Origin: Rothia gullae
Lineage (GTDB): Bacteria > Actinomycetota > Actinomycetes > Actinomycetales > Micrococcaceae
Direction of reading: 5' to 3'
DNA: 64,000 bases
NCBI RefSeq assembly: GCF_024294905.1
Contig: NZ_JANCOC010000005.1
Coordinates: 62,001 to 126,000, forward strand
Below are positions 53,790 to 62,017 of this stretch, one piece after another. A model generated the notes under the pieces. It did no database searches and was not told where the DNA came from. It saw only the letters and a list, made by a program, of their open reading frames with translations. Position 1 is the first letter of the stretch. Each line of letters opens with the position of its first letter. The position numbers were made by a program, and so were the translations under genes.

Positions 53790-53840
53790 CCCTTTTACCC
53801 CATAGCCACGGACTCTCGAACTCGAGGCGATTATTTTTAG

Positions 53841-54788
53841 CTATTTCTCCATGAGCGCCTTTGCCAGGGCATCATCAAGAACCAAGTCGGTAATAGCACC
53901 CGTACGCAATGCACCGCGCAAAGCACGCACACGGTGAGTACCGGATGCAACGCAAATACGGCGCGGAATACGAGCCAGCTCCTTCGGAGTCGGACCGGAC
54001 GCACGCTTATTCAGTTCCAAATCAGCCCATGAGCCGTCCTCACGCAGAAGAATCGTGCACATATCCCCCACAACACCCAACTCACGTAACTGACGCTGCT
54101 CCTGCGCCTCAAAATAGCCACCCGAATACACGTGAGAAGGAATAGGCCCGCCAAAAGCACCCACGCCAAAAATAGCAAGGTCAACATTCTGCTGGGCATG
54201 CAGATTCTTCTGCACGCTACGCTCACGCCACATGGCAGTCTTCGTGTCCGCGTAGTCAAAGAACGCAGGAACCGGAAAATGGATAGTCTGCGCATCATAA
54301 GCATTCACCAGCTGCCCCAGCAAGGAACCCAAGTACGGAATACCCGAATGGTGCGCGTTACCGGCACCGTTCAGCTGAACCACCGTCACGCCCTTCAGAG
54401 GACGACGCGGCAGATGACGAGAAATCTCAGTCATCGTTGAACCCCACGCCACACCCAGACTCGTTCCATTGTCGACCAGAGAATCAAGCATCGCCGCCGC
54501 GGTGCGGGATACCTGACTCATACGGGCAATGGGTGTGGCGTCCGAACGGATATTCACGAGAGTAACGCGCACCTTATAGCGCTCGCCGATGCAGCGCTCC
54601 AGTTCATTGCGGGTACGGAATGACTCATCCAGACGAATCTGCACCATGCCGCTCTCACGAGCACTTTTAAGTAGACGCGACACAGTGGCACGGGAAACTC
54701 CCAGACGGGCCGCGATAGCGTCCATCGTCATGTTGTGGATGTAGTACAGTTGCGCCGCCTCGTAAGTGTGGTTAGTGCGTTCTTTCAT
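53841..54788 (-). CDS. SorC-family (sugar-binding domain) transcriptional regulator
   Basis: A 315-residue regulator with an N-terminal helix-turn-helix (AAQLYYIHNMTMDAIAARLG then VSRATVSRLLKSARESGMVQ, about residues 11-50) and a C-terminal sugar-phosphate-binding domain (about 60-315) that shares the fold of ribose-5-phosphate isomerase-like proteins. Motifs such as GVAWGSTMTEISRHLP and CVASGTHRVRALRGAL are typical. The ATG at 54788 is chosen; a TTG one codon earlier is possible. It is divergent from glpD with about 120 nt between, and family members such as CggR sense phosphorylated C3/C6 sugars. Control of the glp genes is therefore plausible, but unproven. Confidence 0.9.
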   Translation of the reverse strand: MKERTNHTYEAAQLYYIHNMTMDAIAARLGVSRATVSRLLKSARESGMVQIRLDESFRTRNELERCIGERYKVRVTLVNIRSDATPIARMSQVSRTAAAMLDSLVDNGTSLGVAWGSTMTEISRHLPRRPLKGVTVVQLNGAGNAHHSGIPYLGSLLGQLVNAYDAQTIHFPVPAFFDYADTKTAMWRERSVQKNLHAQQNVDLAIFGVGAFGGPIPSHVYSGGYFEAQEQRQLRELGVVGDMCTILLREDGSWADLELNKRASGPTPKELARIPRRICVASGTHRVRALRGALRTGAITDLVLDDALAKALMEK

Positions 54789-54910
54789 CAACCCCAGACC
54801 CCCAGTGAAAATCCGTTCAAGCTACTTGGCTATTATTTCACCATTGGGTTTTACTATTTGCAAGATGAAACCCCACGCCGCGCACGCGGCAAGACAGGAA
54901 AGAGCACCAC

Positions 54911-56656
54911 ATGAGCTCCCAGCACATTGCACAGCAGTCCCAGCTGACCGCTGAGTCCCGCGCCAAGGCACTCAAGAGCATGGTCAACGAAGAACTCGAC
55001 ATCCTGGTCGTCGGCGGCGGCATCACTGGTGCAGGTATTGCCCTCGACGCAGCAACCCGCGGCCTGCGCACCGGCATCGTCGAAGCAGGTGACTGGGCAG
55101 CAGGCACCAGCGCATGGTCCTCCAAGCTCGTTCACGGCGGCCTGCGCTACCTCTACAACCTCGACTTCAAGCTCGTGACCGAAGCTCTCACCGAACGCGG
55201 CCTGCTGCTGAACAAGATTGCACCCCACCTCGTGCACGCACAGCCCTTCCTGTGGCCCCTGAAGATGCCCGTCATCGAGCGCGCATACTCCGCAATCGGC
55301 ATCGGCATGTACGACACCCTGGCGTTCCTCGGCTCCCGCGGCAACAAGGGCGTCCCCTCCCAGCGTCACTTCACTAAGGCCGGCACCAAGACCGTCTTCC
55401 CCGACATCAAGGACTCCGCATTCAGCGGCGCAATCCAGTTCTACGATGCACGCGTTGACGACGCACGCCTCGTCATCGACGTCGTCCGCACCGCTGCAGG
55501 CTACGGCGCACTGGCTGCATCCCGCACCCAGGTTGTCGGCTTCACCAAGGACGCATCCGGCCGTGTCATCGGCGCAGAGCTGGCAGACCTGGAGACCGGC
55601 GAGCGCCTGAATGTGCGCGCAAAGCACGTCATCAACGCAACCGGCGTGTGGACCGAAGAATCTGAGTCCCTTGCTAACCCCGATGGTGGCCTGGAGGTTC
55701 TGGCATCCAAGGGCATCCACATCGTGGTTCCCCGCGACCGCATCAACGCAACCAGCGGTATCTTCACCAAGACCGAGAAGTCCGTTCTCTTCATCATCCC
55801 CTGGCAGCGTTACTGGATCATCGGCACCACCGACACCCCCTACGCCGAGGACCGCGAGCGCCCCGTCGCGACCAGCAAGGACATCGACTACGTCCTGATG
55901 CAGGCTAACAAGCTGATCGCTAACCCGCTGACCCGCGAGGACATTATCGGCACCTACACCGGTCTGCGCCCGCTGTTGCAACCCAAGGTCAAGGACGGTG
56001 CAGCATCCACCAAGGTTTCCCGCGAGCACACCGTGACCGAGGTTGCACCCGGTATGAGCGCCATCGCAGGCGGCAAGCTCACCACCTACCGTGTCATGGC
56101 TGCCGATGCTGTCGACTTCGCACTGGGCGAGCAGGCTAAACAGAACCCCTCCGTAACCGCAACCATCGGCCTGGTCGGCGCAGACGGCTACCACGCGATC
56201 GCTGCTAACCGTGCACGCTACGCAGAGCGCTACGGCTGGGATGAGGACCGTATCACCCACCTGCTTGAGCGTTACGGCGCGCAGATTGAGGACCTCGGCG
56301 CTCTCATCGACGCTGACCCCTCCCTCGGTACTCCCCTGGCTAAGGCACCCCAGTTCCTGCGTGCAGACGTTGTCTTCGCTGTCCGCTACGAGGGTGCCCT
56401 GCACCTGGAGGACGTTCTGGTCCGCCGCGTACGCCTCGACCTCGAGCAGCGCGACCGCGGCCTGGCAGCAGCAGACGAGATCCTCACCATTATGCGTGCC
56501 GAACTCGGCTGGGACGACAAGAAGGTCAAGGAGGAACTCGACCTCTACGCAGCACGCGTTGCAGCAATGCGCGAGGCAGAGTCCACCTCCACCGACGCTG
56601 AGGCATCGGCAAAGATTGAGGCTGTCACCCCCGTGGCACCTCGTGTGAAGCTCTAA
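54911..56656 (+). CDS. glpD: Aerobic glycerol-3-phosphate dehydrogenase
   Basis: Membrane-associated FAD enzyme that oxidises glycerol 3-phosphate to dihydroxyacetone phosphate and feeds electrons to the quinone pool. The FAD-binding VVGGGITGAGIALDAA is at residues 33-48, and TSAWSSKLVHGGLRYL follows shortly after, both diagnostic. SAIAGGKLTTYRVMA occurs near residue 386. The 581-residue length is standard. The ATG at 54911 has GGAAAG upstream. It is the first gene of glpD-glpF-glpK, but 357 nt with hairpins and a homopolymer separate it from glpF, so the last two may be expressed differently. Confidence 0.97.
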   Translation: MSSQHIAQQSQLTAESRAKALKSMVNEELDILVVGGGITGAGIALDAATRGLRTGIVEAGDWAAGTSAWSSKLVHGGLRYLYNLDFKLVTEALTERGLLLNKIAPHLVHAQPFLWPLKMPVIERAYSAIGIGMYDTLAFLGSRGNKGVPSQRHFTKAGTKTVFPDIKDSAFSGAIQFYDARVDDARLVIDVVRTAAGYGALAASRTQVVGFTKDASGRVIGAELADLETGERLNVRAKHVINATGVWTEESESLANPDGGLEVLASKGIHIVVPRDRINATSGIFTKTEKSVLFIIPWQRYWIIGTTDTPYAEDRERPVATSKDIDYVLMQANKLIANPLTREDIIGTYTGLRPLLQPKVKDGAASTKVSREHTVTEVAPGMSAIAGGKLTTYRVMAADAVDFALGEQAKQNPSVTATIGLVGADGYHAIAANRARYAERYGWDEDRITHLLERYGAQIEDLGALIDADPSLGTPLAKAPQFLRADVVFAVRYEGALHLEDVLVRRVRLDLEQRDRGLAAADEILTIMRAELGWDDKKVKEELDLYAARVAAMREAESTSTDAEASAKIEAVTPVAPRVKL

Positions 56657-56714
56657 TCCTTAGAGATTCCGCGTACCTTTTGTAACCGATTACTTGGTAC
56701 GAACCGACCATTCG

Positions 56715-56756
56715 CCCCTCACCGGTATGGGCTAACTCATATTTTTCGGTGAGGGG
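56715..56756 (+). terminator. Hairpin after glpD
   Basis: CCCCTCACCG (56715-56724) pairs with CGGTGAGGGG (56747-56756), 10 bp with a 22-nt loop, 58 nt past the glpD stop. No U-run follows (TGGACGG), so it may stabilise the glpD mRNA end or attenuate rather than fully stop transcription. Confidence 0.45.
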
Positions 56757-56792
56757 TGGACGGAGGGTTAAATAACCGTTTAGGGTAAACCC

Positions 56793-56848
56793 ACTGCACA
56801 AGAAGCAGAGCGCTAAATACGGGGCTAACCCACAGTGCAGTCTGCTTC
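56793..56848 (+). promoter_or_regulatory. Two competing stems in the glpF leader
   Basis: ACTGCAC (56793-56799) can pair with GTGCAGT (56835-56841), and GAAGCAG (56802-56808) with CTGCTTC (56842-56848). The arms interleave in the order 1-2-1'-2'. With zero nucleotides between 1' and 2' a regular pseudoknot is unlikely, so the stems are probably alternatives, as in a switch or attenuator. No known riboswitch was recognised. Confidence 0.4.
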
Positions 56849-56911
56849 CCGTTCAGACATTCAACCAATATTTTTTGTAGCAACCGCTACACATTTCAGC
56901 ACAGCGTTGTG

Positions 56912-56931
56912 CCCCCCCCCCCAAAAAAAAA
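56912..56931. repeat. C11-A9 homopolymer tract upstream of glpF
   Basis: Eleven C residues (56912-56922) are followed directly by nine A residues (56923-56931), 83 nt before the glpF ATG. Tracts of this length mutate by slippage in bacteria. It lies in a leader or promoter region rather than in a coding frame of a known protein, so length change could alter spacing or transcription of glpF-glpK. Confidence 0.9.
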
Positions 56932-57013
56932 CCGCATTGCGGGGAGGACGGCACAGGAACAAACAAGCATCGGTTCGCTTGCCTTCCAGACGCTTCGTCT
57001 TCAAGGAGCATCA

Positions 57014-57811
57014 ATGTCTCTTCTTGCTTCCTCAGGAACTGTACTTGCAGCCGGTTCATCCGCACTCGTGGATGCGTCCGGGGCCCCCACCCCCCTCGGA
57101 ATCTTCGCTTCCGAATTCTTCGGCACCTTCATCCTGATTCTGCTCGGTGCCGGCGTATGTGCCGCAGTGACCCTCAAGAAGTCCTACGCTAAGGACGCAG
57201 GCTGGGTTGTTATCACCTTCGGTTGGGGTCTGGCAGTGTTCACCGCCGTATACCTCTCCTTCCTCTCCGGTGCACATCTGAGCCCCGCTGTGACCGTTGG
57301 CCTGGCAACTGCAGGCCTCGACCTGGCAACTGGCGTTCCCGCAACCGCAGGCAACATCGCCCTGTACATCGTCGCTCAGGTTCTGGGCGCAATGGCCGGC
57401 GCAATCGGTGCGTACCTCACCTACAAGAAGCACTTCGATGAGGACCCGGGCGACCGCCTCGGCATCTTCGCAACCGGCCCCGCCATCAAGTCCTACGGCT
57501 GGAACTTGCTCACCGAGATTATCGGCACCTTCGTCCTGATTGGCTGGATCATCGCATCCGGTAAGACCCCCGCCCAGATTGGCCCCTTGGCTGTTACCCT
57601 GGTCGTTGTTTCTATCGGTATGAGCCTTGGTGGCGCAACCGGTTACGCTATCAACCCCGCACGTGACCTCGGCCCCCGTATCGCCTACACCTTCCTGCCT
57701 ATCCCCGGTAAGACCGGTTCCAACTGGTCTTACGCATGGGTTCCGGTTGTTGGCCCGATTATCGGCGCAGTCCTCGCTGGCCTGATTGTTCCGGCTGTTC
57801 TGCCCCTCTAA
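57014..57811 (+). CDS. glpF: Glycerol uptake facilitator (aquaglyceroporin)
   Basis: Channel of the major intrinsic protein family admitting glycerol. Six membrane segments and the two half-helix motifs are visible. The second motif is canonical, N214-P215-A216 followed by R217 and D218 (GYAINPARDLGPR); the Asp marks glyceroporins. The first motif reads SPA (GAHLSPAVT, Ser90), replacing the usual Asn. The 265 residues are normal apart from a 26-residue polar N-terminus. The ATG at 57014 is preceded by AAGGAG at 6 nt; frames starting farther upstream read through the C/A tract and are not credible. glpK follows after 43 nt. Confidence 0.95.
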   Translation: MSLLASSGTVLAAGSSALVDASGAPTPLGIFASEFFGTFILILLGAGVCAAVTLKKSYAKDAGWVVITFGWGLAVFTAVYLSFLSGAHLSPAVTVGLATAGLDLATGVPATAGNIALYIVAQVLGAMAGAIGAYLTYKKHFDEDPGDRLGIFATGPAIKSYGWNLLTEIIGTFVLIGWIIASGKTPAQIGPLAVTLVVVSIGMSLGGATGYAINPARDLGPRIAYTFLPIPGKTGSNWSYAWVPVVGPIIGAVLAGLIVPAVLPL

Positions 57812-57854
57812 ACCTCTCTAATAACCCCCGTTCTTTTGTTCTAAGGAAAAATCA

Positions 57855-59411
57855 ATGACGACTTCTCTGCACTCCGCAACCCTCAACGTCGAGCGCAAGT
57901 ACATCCTCTCCATCGACCAGGGCACCACCAGCTCCCGCGCGATCCTGTTCAATAAGGCAGGCGAGAACGTAGCGCACGGTCAGCTCGAGCACGAGCAGAT
58001 CTTCCCCAAGGCAGGCTGGGTCGAGCACAACGCAACCGAAATTTGGCAGAACGTCCGTAAGGTCGTAGCAACCGCTATGGCAAACGGCGAAGTAAACCAC
58101 CACGAAATCGCTGCAGTCGGCATCACCAACCAGCGTGAAACCACCGTCGTGTGGGACAAGAACACCGGTGAGCCCGTCTACAACGCAATCGTCTGGCAGG
58201 ACACCCGCACCCAGGAAATCGTTGAAGAGCTCGCAGGCGAAGAGGGCGTTGGCAAGTACCACGACATCGTCGGTCTGAACCTCTCCACCTACTTCTCCGG
58301 CCCCAAGATCAAGTGGATCCTGGACAACGTTGAAGGCGCACGCGAGCGCGCAGAACGCGGCGACCTGCTCTTCGGCAACACCGACACCTGGCTGGTCTGG
58401 AACCTGACCGGTGGTGTTGATGGCGGTGTTCACGTCACCGACGTAACCAACGCATCCCGTACCCTGCTGATGAACATCCGCACCCTCGAATGGGATCCGC
58501 AGATCGCTGCAGACATGGGTATCCCCATGAGCATGCTGCCCGAAATCAAGTCCTCCTCCGAGGTGTACGGATTCGGCCGCGCAACCGGTCTGCTCGCAGG
58601 CACCCCCATCGCGGGTATCCTGGGCGACCAGCAGGCTGCAACCTTCGGTCAGGCTTGCTTCGAGAAGGGCATGGCGAAGAACACCTACGGTACCGGTAAC
58701 TTCATGCTCATGAACACCGGCAACGAGCCCGTCTTCTCCAACAACGGTCTGCTGACCACCGTCGCATACAAGATTGGCGACGCTGCTCCCGTCTACGCTC
58801 TGGAAGGCTCGGTCGCAATGAGCGGCTCCCTGATCCAGTGGCTGCGCGACAACCTGCGCATGATTGAGCACGCTGCAGAGTCTGAGGAACTGGCTACCTC
58901 CGTCAAGGACTCCGGTGGCTGCTACGTTGTTCCTGCATTCTCCGGCCTGTTCGCACCGCACTGGCGTTCCGACGCTCGCGGCGTCATCGTTGGTCTGACC
59001 CGCTACGTGAACCGTGCACACATCGTGCGTGCGGCGCTGGAAGCAACCGCATTCCAGACCCGCGAGGTTCTGGACGCAATGAACGCTGACTCCGGTGTTG
59101 AGCTCTCCGAGCTGCGCGTGGACGGCGGCATGACCGCTAACGAGTTCCTCATGCAGTTCCAGGCTGACATCCTCGGCGTTCCCGTGATTCGCCCGAAGGT
59201 TGTTGAGACCACCGCTCTGGGCGCAGCATACGCTGCAGGTATCGCTGTTGGTTTCTGGACCGGCGAGCAGGACGTTGTGGACAACTGGGCTGAGGACAAG
59301 CGCTGGCTGCCCTCCATGGAGCCCGCAGAGGTTGACCGCCAGTACCGCCTGTGGAAGAAGGCTGTCTCCCGCACCCTCGAGTGGGTTGACGAGGACGTTC
59401 CGACCGCCTAA
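57855..59411 (+). CDS. glpK: Glycerol kinase
   Basis: Phosphorylates glycerol to glycerol 3-phosphate, trapping it for GlpD. The FGGY-family motifs are present: ATP-site [12 protein letters not shown] at residues 19-30, WQDTRT near 115, and the signature [20 protein letters not shown] (about 383-402). [20 protein letters not shown] and [11 protein letters not shown] are further markers. The 518-residue length is typical. The ATG follows AAGGAAAAATCA. It is the last gene of the glp set and ends at a strong terminator. Confidence 0.98.
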   Translation: MTTSLHSATLNVERKYILSIDQGTTSSRAILFNKAGENVAHGQLEHEQIFPKAGWVEHNATEIWQNVRKVVATAMANGEVNHHEIAAVGITNQRETTVVWDKNTGEPVYNAIVWQDTRTQEIVEELAGEEGVGKYHDIVGLNLSTYFSGPKIKWILDNVEGARERAERGDLLFGNTDTWLVWNLTGGVDGGVHVTDVTNASRTLLMNIRTLEWDPQIAADMGIPMSMLPEIKSSSEVYGFGRATGLLAGTPIAGILGDQQAATFGQACFEKGMAKNTYGTGNFMLMNTGNEPVFSNNGLLTTVAYKIGDAAPVYALEGSVAMSGSLIQWLRDNLRMIEHAAESEELATSVKDSGGCYVVPAFSGLFAPHWRSDARGVIVGLTRYVNRAHIVRAALEATAFQTREVLDAMNADSGVELSELRVDGGMTANEFLMQFQADILGVPVIRPKVVETTALGAAYAAGIAVGFWTGEQDVVDNWAEDKRWLPSMEPAEVDRQYRLWKKAVSRTLEWVDEDVPTA

Positions 59412-59449
59412 TCGCAGCACCCGTTGCCTAACGGCACGGCCCGCGTACT

Positions 59450-59508
59450 AGCGAAGCCCCGACTGTTTCTCCCCCGCTATGGGGTTGAAGTAGCCGGGGC
59501 TTTTCGCT
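59450..59508 (+). terminator. Terminator after glpK
   Basis: AGCGAAGCCCCG (59450-59461) pairs with CGGGGCTTTTCGCT (59495-59508) allowing a short bulge; an inner CCCC/GGGG stem lies in the loop. GTTTTATAA follows. It lies 38 nt past the glpK stop. Confidence 0.8.
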
Positions 59509-59599
59509 GTTTTATAACGCTCAATTCAGCGTTTATTGCGGCGTAATTTCTACAAAAATTAGTGCTGGGGTACCGTTGGTTTTTGTAAATTTGGTATCT

Positions 59600-59770
59600 T
59601 CCGCCAATCACCTGGTGCGGTGTTGTTCGTGAGGTGTCAGTACCACACAGGACGCGTACGCGACATATTCATGCGCTGTCCTGACAGGAGTCGATAGTTC
59701 GCGCTGATACTTTATTTACGCTCCCGTCCGCTGTGGTGCTTCACGTACCGCTGCGGACAGACTTTTATCT
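59600..59770 (+). ncRNA. Possible structured small RNA
   Basis: Two stems lie in a row: CAGGAC...GTCCTG (59648-59683, extended by GCG/CGC past one bulged base) and GTCCGC...GCGGAC (59726-59758, with inner GGT/ACC), the second followed by ACTTTTATCT, which resembles a terminator. TGTCAG (59635-59640) can compete for CTGACA (59681-59686). A TATCTT hexamer at 59596-59601 is a possible -10 box. No known RNA family was recognised, so this is a weak proposal from structure alone. Confidence 0.22.
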
Positions 59771-60015
59771 CTTGTTACTGGGTTCCCTGCGTTAACGATG
59801 AGTGGGGTTCGCTTTTCGTGTTGCTGTTCTCGCTGTAAAAATCACTAGTTTTATGCCCCTTGATGAGATACCCGTTCACATGTTGTGTGGGGTTGGTCTA
59901 ACAGCGTTTGTATACCTTTGATGTCCACTTCAAGTGCCGCATCATAGATATATAGGCTTATTGATTCTATTCTGACCGCCGAAGATGGCAGTTAGTTACG
60001 CATCTGCACCACACG

Positions 60016-60045
60016 GAGCGTAATTCTGATAGAGCGTAATTCTGA
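60016..60045. repeat. Short tandem repeat in the glpK-ogt gap
   Basis: Two exact copies of GAGCGTAATTCTGA (60016-60029 and 60032-60045) are separated by 2 nt. They lie about 235 nt upstream of ogt. Function unknown; too few copies and too short a spacing for a CRISPR array. Confidence 0.6.
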
Positions 60046-60279
60046 CGGGGCAGCCGCTAAGTAGCGTACTTCTCTTCCTCCTCTTGAGGCTCAGGCAAAA
60101 TTGTCAGGGCGTCCTGAGATGTTTCAACGGCGGTGCATACATCTCATATATAGCGGTTAGTTATAGACAAAACCCGCTACGGGTACGGTACGGAGGCGCC
60201 CCTCCCCTATGATGGTTGAAAGGGATATTTACCTCTAATACCATCTGCAGTACACGCCCAGGAGCCAACGAGGAAGAGC

Positions 60280-60891
60280 ATGACCAAAGCGACCGATTCG
60301 CAGCAGCAGCCGGAAGCGCTCGCACGCTGGTACACTCACTATTCGAGCCCCGTCGGCGTGCTCTACCTTGCCGCCCGTGCGGATGCGATTGTGGGCATCT
60401 GGTACGAGGATCAGGCGCACTTCCCGCTCCCCCATGAGCTTGGTGGGCTGATTGAGAATCCTGACGCCTATCTGCGCGAGCACGGCGTTACAAATGGTGA
60501 AGAGCCAGCCGGTGAGTATGCTGCGGCACGGCTGCTGTCGCGTGCTGAGGCAGAGCTCTCCGAGTATTTTGACCGCAAGCGCACTTCTTTTACGTTGCCG
60601 CTAGATCCTGAGGGCACCGATTTTCAGCTGATTGTGTGGGAGCATCTGAAGACTGTTCCTGCCGGGTACACCACCACTTACGGCGAGATTTCGCGCGCGG
60701 TTGGCCCCGGTGCTCCGGCGCAGGCTGTGGGGCAGGCGGTCGGCCGCAATAAGGTTTCTATTATGATTCCATGTCACCGCGTTATTGGTGCTGATGGTAG
60801 TTTGACCGGCTACGCTGGCGGGGTTGAGCGTAAGCAGTTCCTCCTCGATCTGGAGGAGCCGGAAGAGGTGCGGGAGGCACGGCTCTTCTAG
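60280..60891 (+). CDS. ogt: Methylated-DNA--protein-cysteine methyltransferase
   Basis: Suicide enzyme that removes alkyl groups from O6-alkylguanine. The active-site motif IMIPCHRVIG places the acceptor at Cys165; the preceding VWEHLKTVPAGYTTTYGEIS and GQAVGRNKVS belong to the DNA-binding winged helix. The C-terminal GYAGGVERKQFLLDLE is typical. It lacks the Ada regulatory domain. At 203 residues it is slightly long, with an insertion around residues 57-85 in the N-terminal domain. The ATG follows GAGGAAGAGC. The next gene, a TagA-like glycosylase, also repairs alkylated DNA. Confidence 0.95.
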   Translation: MTKATDSQQQPEALARWYTHYSSPVGVLYLAARADAIVGIWYEDQAHFPLPHELGGLIENPDAYLREHGVTNGEEPAGEYAAARLLSRAEAELSEYFDRKRTSFTLPLDPEGTDFQLIVWEHLKTVPAGYTTTYGEISRAVGPGAPAQAVGQAVGRNKVSIMIPCHRVIGADGSLTGYAGGVERKQFLLDLEEPEEVREARLF

Positions 60892-60921
60892 CGATGTCAC
60901 CCGGCGGTGATTGAAACTTGT

Positions 60922-60962
60922 CAGAGGGCGGAGCGTGCATCGGATGCGGGCTCTGCCCTCTG
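60922..60962 (+). terminator. Terminator after ogt
   Basis: CAGAGGGC/GCCCTCTG and GAGC/GCTC form a stem of 12 bp with one G/T position (60922-60934 with 60950-60962). TCGTACCTATTTTCGG follows, so the U-run is delayed. It lies about 30 nt past the ogt stop. Confidence 0.7.
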
Positions 60963-61106
60963 TCGTACCTATTTTCGGTTTCGTTGCTCTGCACCACGAC
61001 ACATAATCGAATATACTTGCGATTTAATTACGCTAGAGCTACTGTTTAAGTAGAACATGATTCCGAAATATTCAGATGAGCTCAGCACTCTCAGAGAGGA
61101 GAAATC

Positions 61107-61895
61107 GTGACCTCGCAATCTACTATTCCCGCCAACCCCCTCGAAAACACCCTGAGTTACCCCACATGGGTGACCAATGAGCTTCTGCGTGACTACTACG
61201 ACACCGAATGGGGTATGCCCATCACCGATGAGCGGGGACTCTTCGAAGCCCTGAGCCTTGAAGCTTTTCAGGTGGGTCTTTCCTGGCGCACGATTCTTGC
61301 CCGCCGTGAGGCATTTCGTCGCGCTTTCGAGGGGTTCGATCCCGAACGCGTGGCTGCGTTCACCGATCAGGATGTTGCCAGGCTCCTCCAGGACGAAGAG
61401 ATTATCCGTAACGAGCGAAAGATTCGCGCGGTCATCTCCAATGCACAGCTGACCCTTCGGATGCGTGAGCTTGCTGCCACGCCGCGTAACGCATCCGCCA
61501 AGGATATTCATCTTCCCCTTATCGCGCCCTCTTCTACCCCGACCAATACGGATAGCGTTGAGGTGCCGAATACTCGCCGCCGTCGAGCTCGTACGCTAAG
61601 CGATGAAGACCTGGACCGGATGCGCGAGCGCACCCTATCCGACGGCACGCGTGTACCGGGAGGGCTACCGGCGTGGCTGTGGTCCTTCGCGCCACATGAG
61701 ACTATCGCGCCGCATACTCTGGAAGATATTCGGACAGATACACCCGAGTCCGCGCTTCTTGCCAGCTCTTTTAAATCTCTAGGAGGTGTGTTCTTAGGTC
61801 CGGTGACCGCCTATGCGCTCATGTGCGCGGTCGGTATGGTTGATGCGCACCTGGTGGGTTCGCATCGGCGAGGCTGTTCGGGGCTCTTTACCTAA
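61107..61895 (+). CDS. DNA-3-methyladenine glycosylase I (TagA) family protein, atypical
   Basis: Base-excision enzyme family that removes 3-methyladenine. The core is clear: YYDTEWGMPITDERGLFEAL, LEAFQVGLSWRTIL (equivalents of catalytic Glu and Trp kept), IIRNERKIRAVISNA, and C-terminal AYALMCAVGMVDAHLVG. From what I recall of E. coli TAG the zinc ligands are Cys4, His17, His175 and Cys179; here the aligned residues are Pro19, Tyr31, His248 and Ser252, so most of the zinc site is gone. An Arg/Thr/Ser-rich insertion of about 45 residues (about 132-176) interrupts the domain, making 262 residues against about 190. The GTG start follows GAGAGGAGAAATC. Confidence 0.85.
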   Translation: MTSQSTIPANPLENTLSYPTWVTNELLRDYYDTEWGMPITDERGLFEALSLEAFQVGLSWRTILARREAFRRAFEGFDPERVAAFTDQDVARLLQDEEIIRNERKIRAVISNAQLTLRMRELAATPRNASAKDIHLPLIAPSSTPTNTDSVEVPNTRRRRARTLSDEDLDRMRERTLSDGTRVPGGLPAWLWSFAPHETIAPHTLEDIRTDTPESALLASSFKSLGGVFLGPVTAYALMCAVGMVDAHLVGSHRRGCSGLFT

Positions 61896-61950
61896 GCTCC
61901 CCTCACCCCTAAGCTCCCCTCGCTTGGCGTGCTCGCGTGCAAGGGCATAG

Positions 61951-61992
61951 AAAAGCCGCGTGTTACTTCAGTGGAGTAAGCACGCGGCTTTT
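61951..61992. terminator. Bidirectional terminator between the glycosylase and DUF1304 genes
   Basis: AAAAGCCGCGTG (61951-61962) pairs with CACGCGGCTTTT (61981-61992), continued by TTACT/AGTAA with one bulged G. A and T runs at both ends make it effective on both strands; the two genes converge here. Confidence 0.88.
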
Positions 61993-62017
61993 ATACCTTG
62001 AGATGTTCCGCTCTGAA

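Larger units (their letters stand above)
56657..57013. other. glpD-glpF gap: hairpins, competing stems and a C/A tract
   Basis: About 360 nt with no gene. In order it has a 10-bp hairpin (56715-56756), small repeats GGTTA/TAACC near 56767-56778, two mutually exclusive 7-bp stems (56793-56848), a hairpin TGTAGC-AACC-GCTACA (56876-56891), the C11-A9 tract (56912-56931), and the glpF ribosome binding site AAGGAG just before 57014. The content looks like a regulatory leader. An AT-rich stretch CAATATTTTTT at 56867-56876 may hold a promoter element. Confidence 0.5.
59412..60279. other. Long non-coding gap between glpK and ogt
   Basis: About 870 nt, the longest gap in the window, with no open frame that looks like a gene. 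After the glpK terminator it contains a possible small RNA region (59600-59770), a 16-nt-period direct repeat (60016-60045), and the ogt promoter region. Base composition is lower in GC than the genes and has no codon-like periodicity that I can see. A decayed gene or a non-coding RNA are both possible. Confidence 0.45.

Noticed and set aside
57852-59420. Minus-strand open frame antisense to glpK (and a similar one over glpD)
   Set aside because: Frame is a codon-usage shadow of the glycerol kinase; no start signal or domain.
60016-60045. CRISPR-like repeat
   Set aside because: Only two 14-nt copies with a 2-nt gap and no cas genes.
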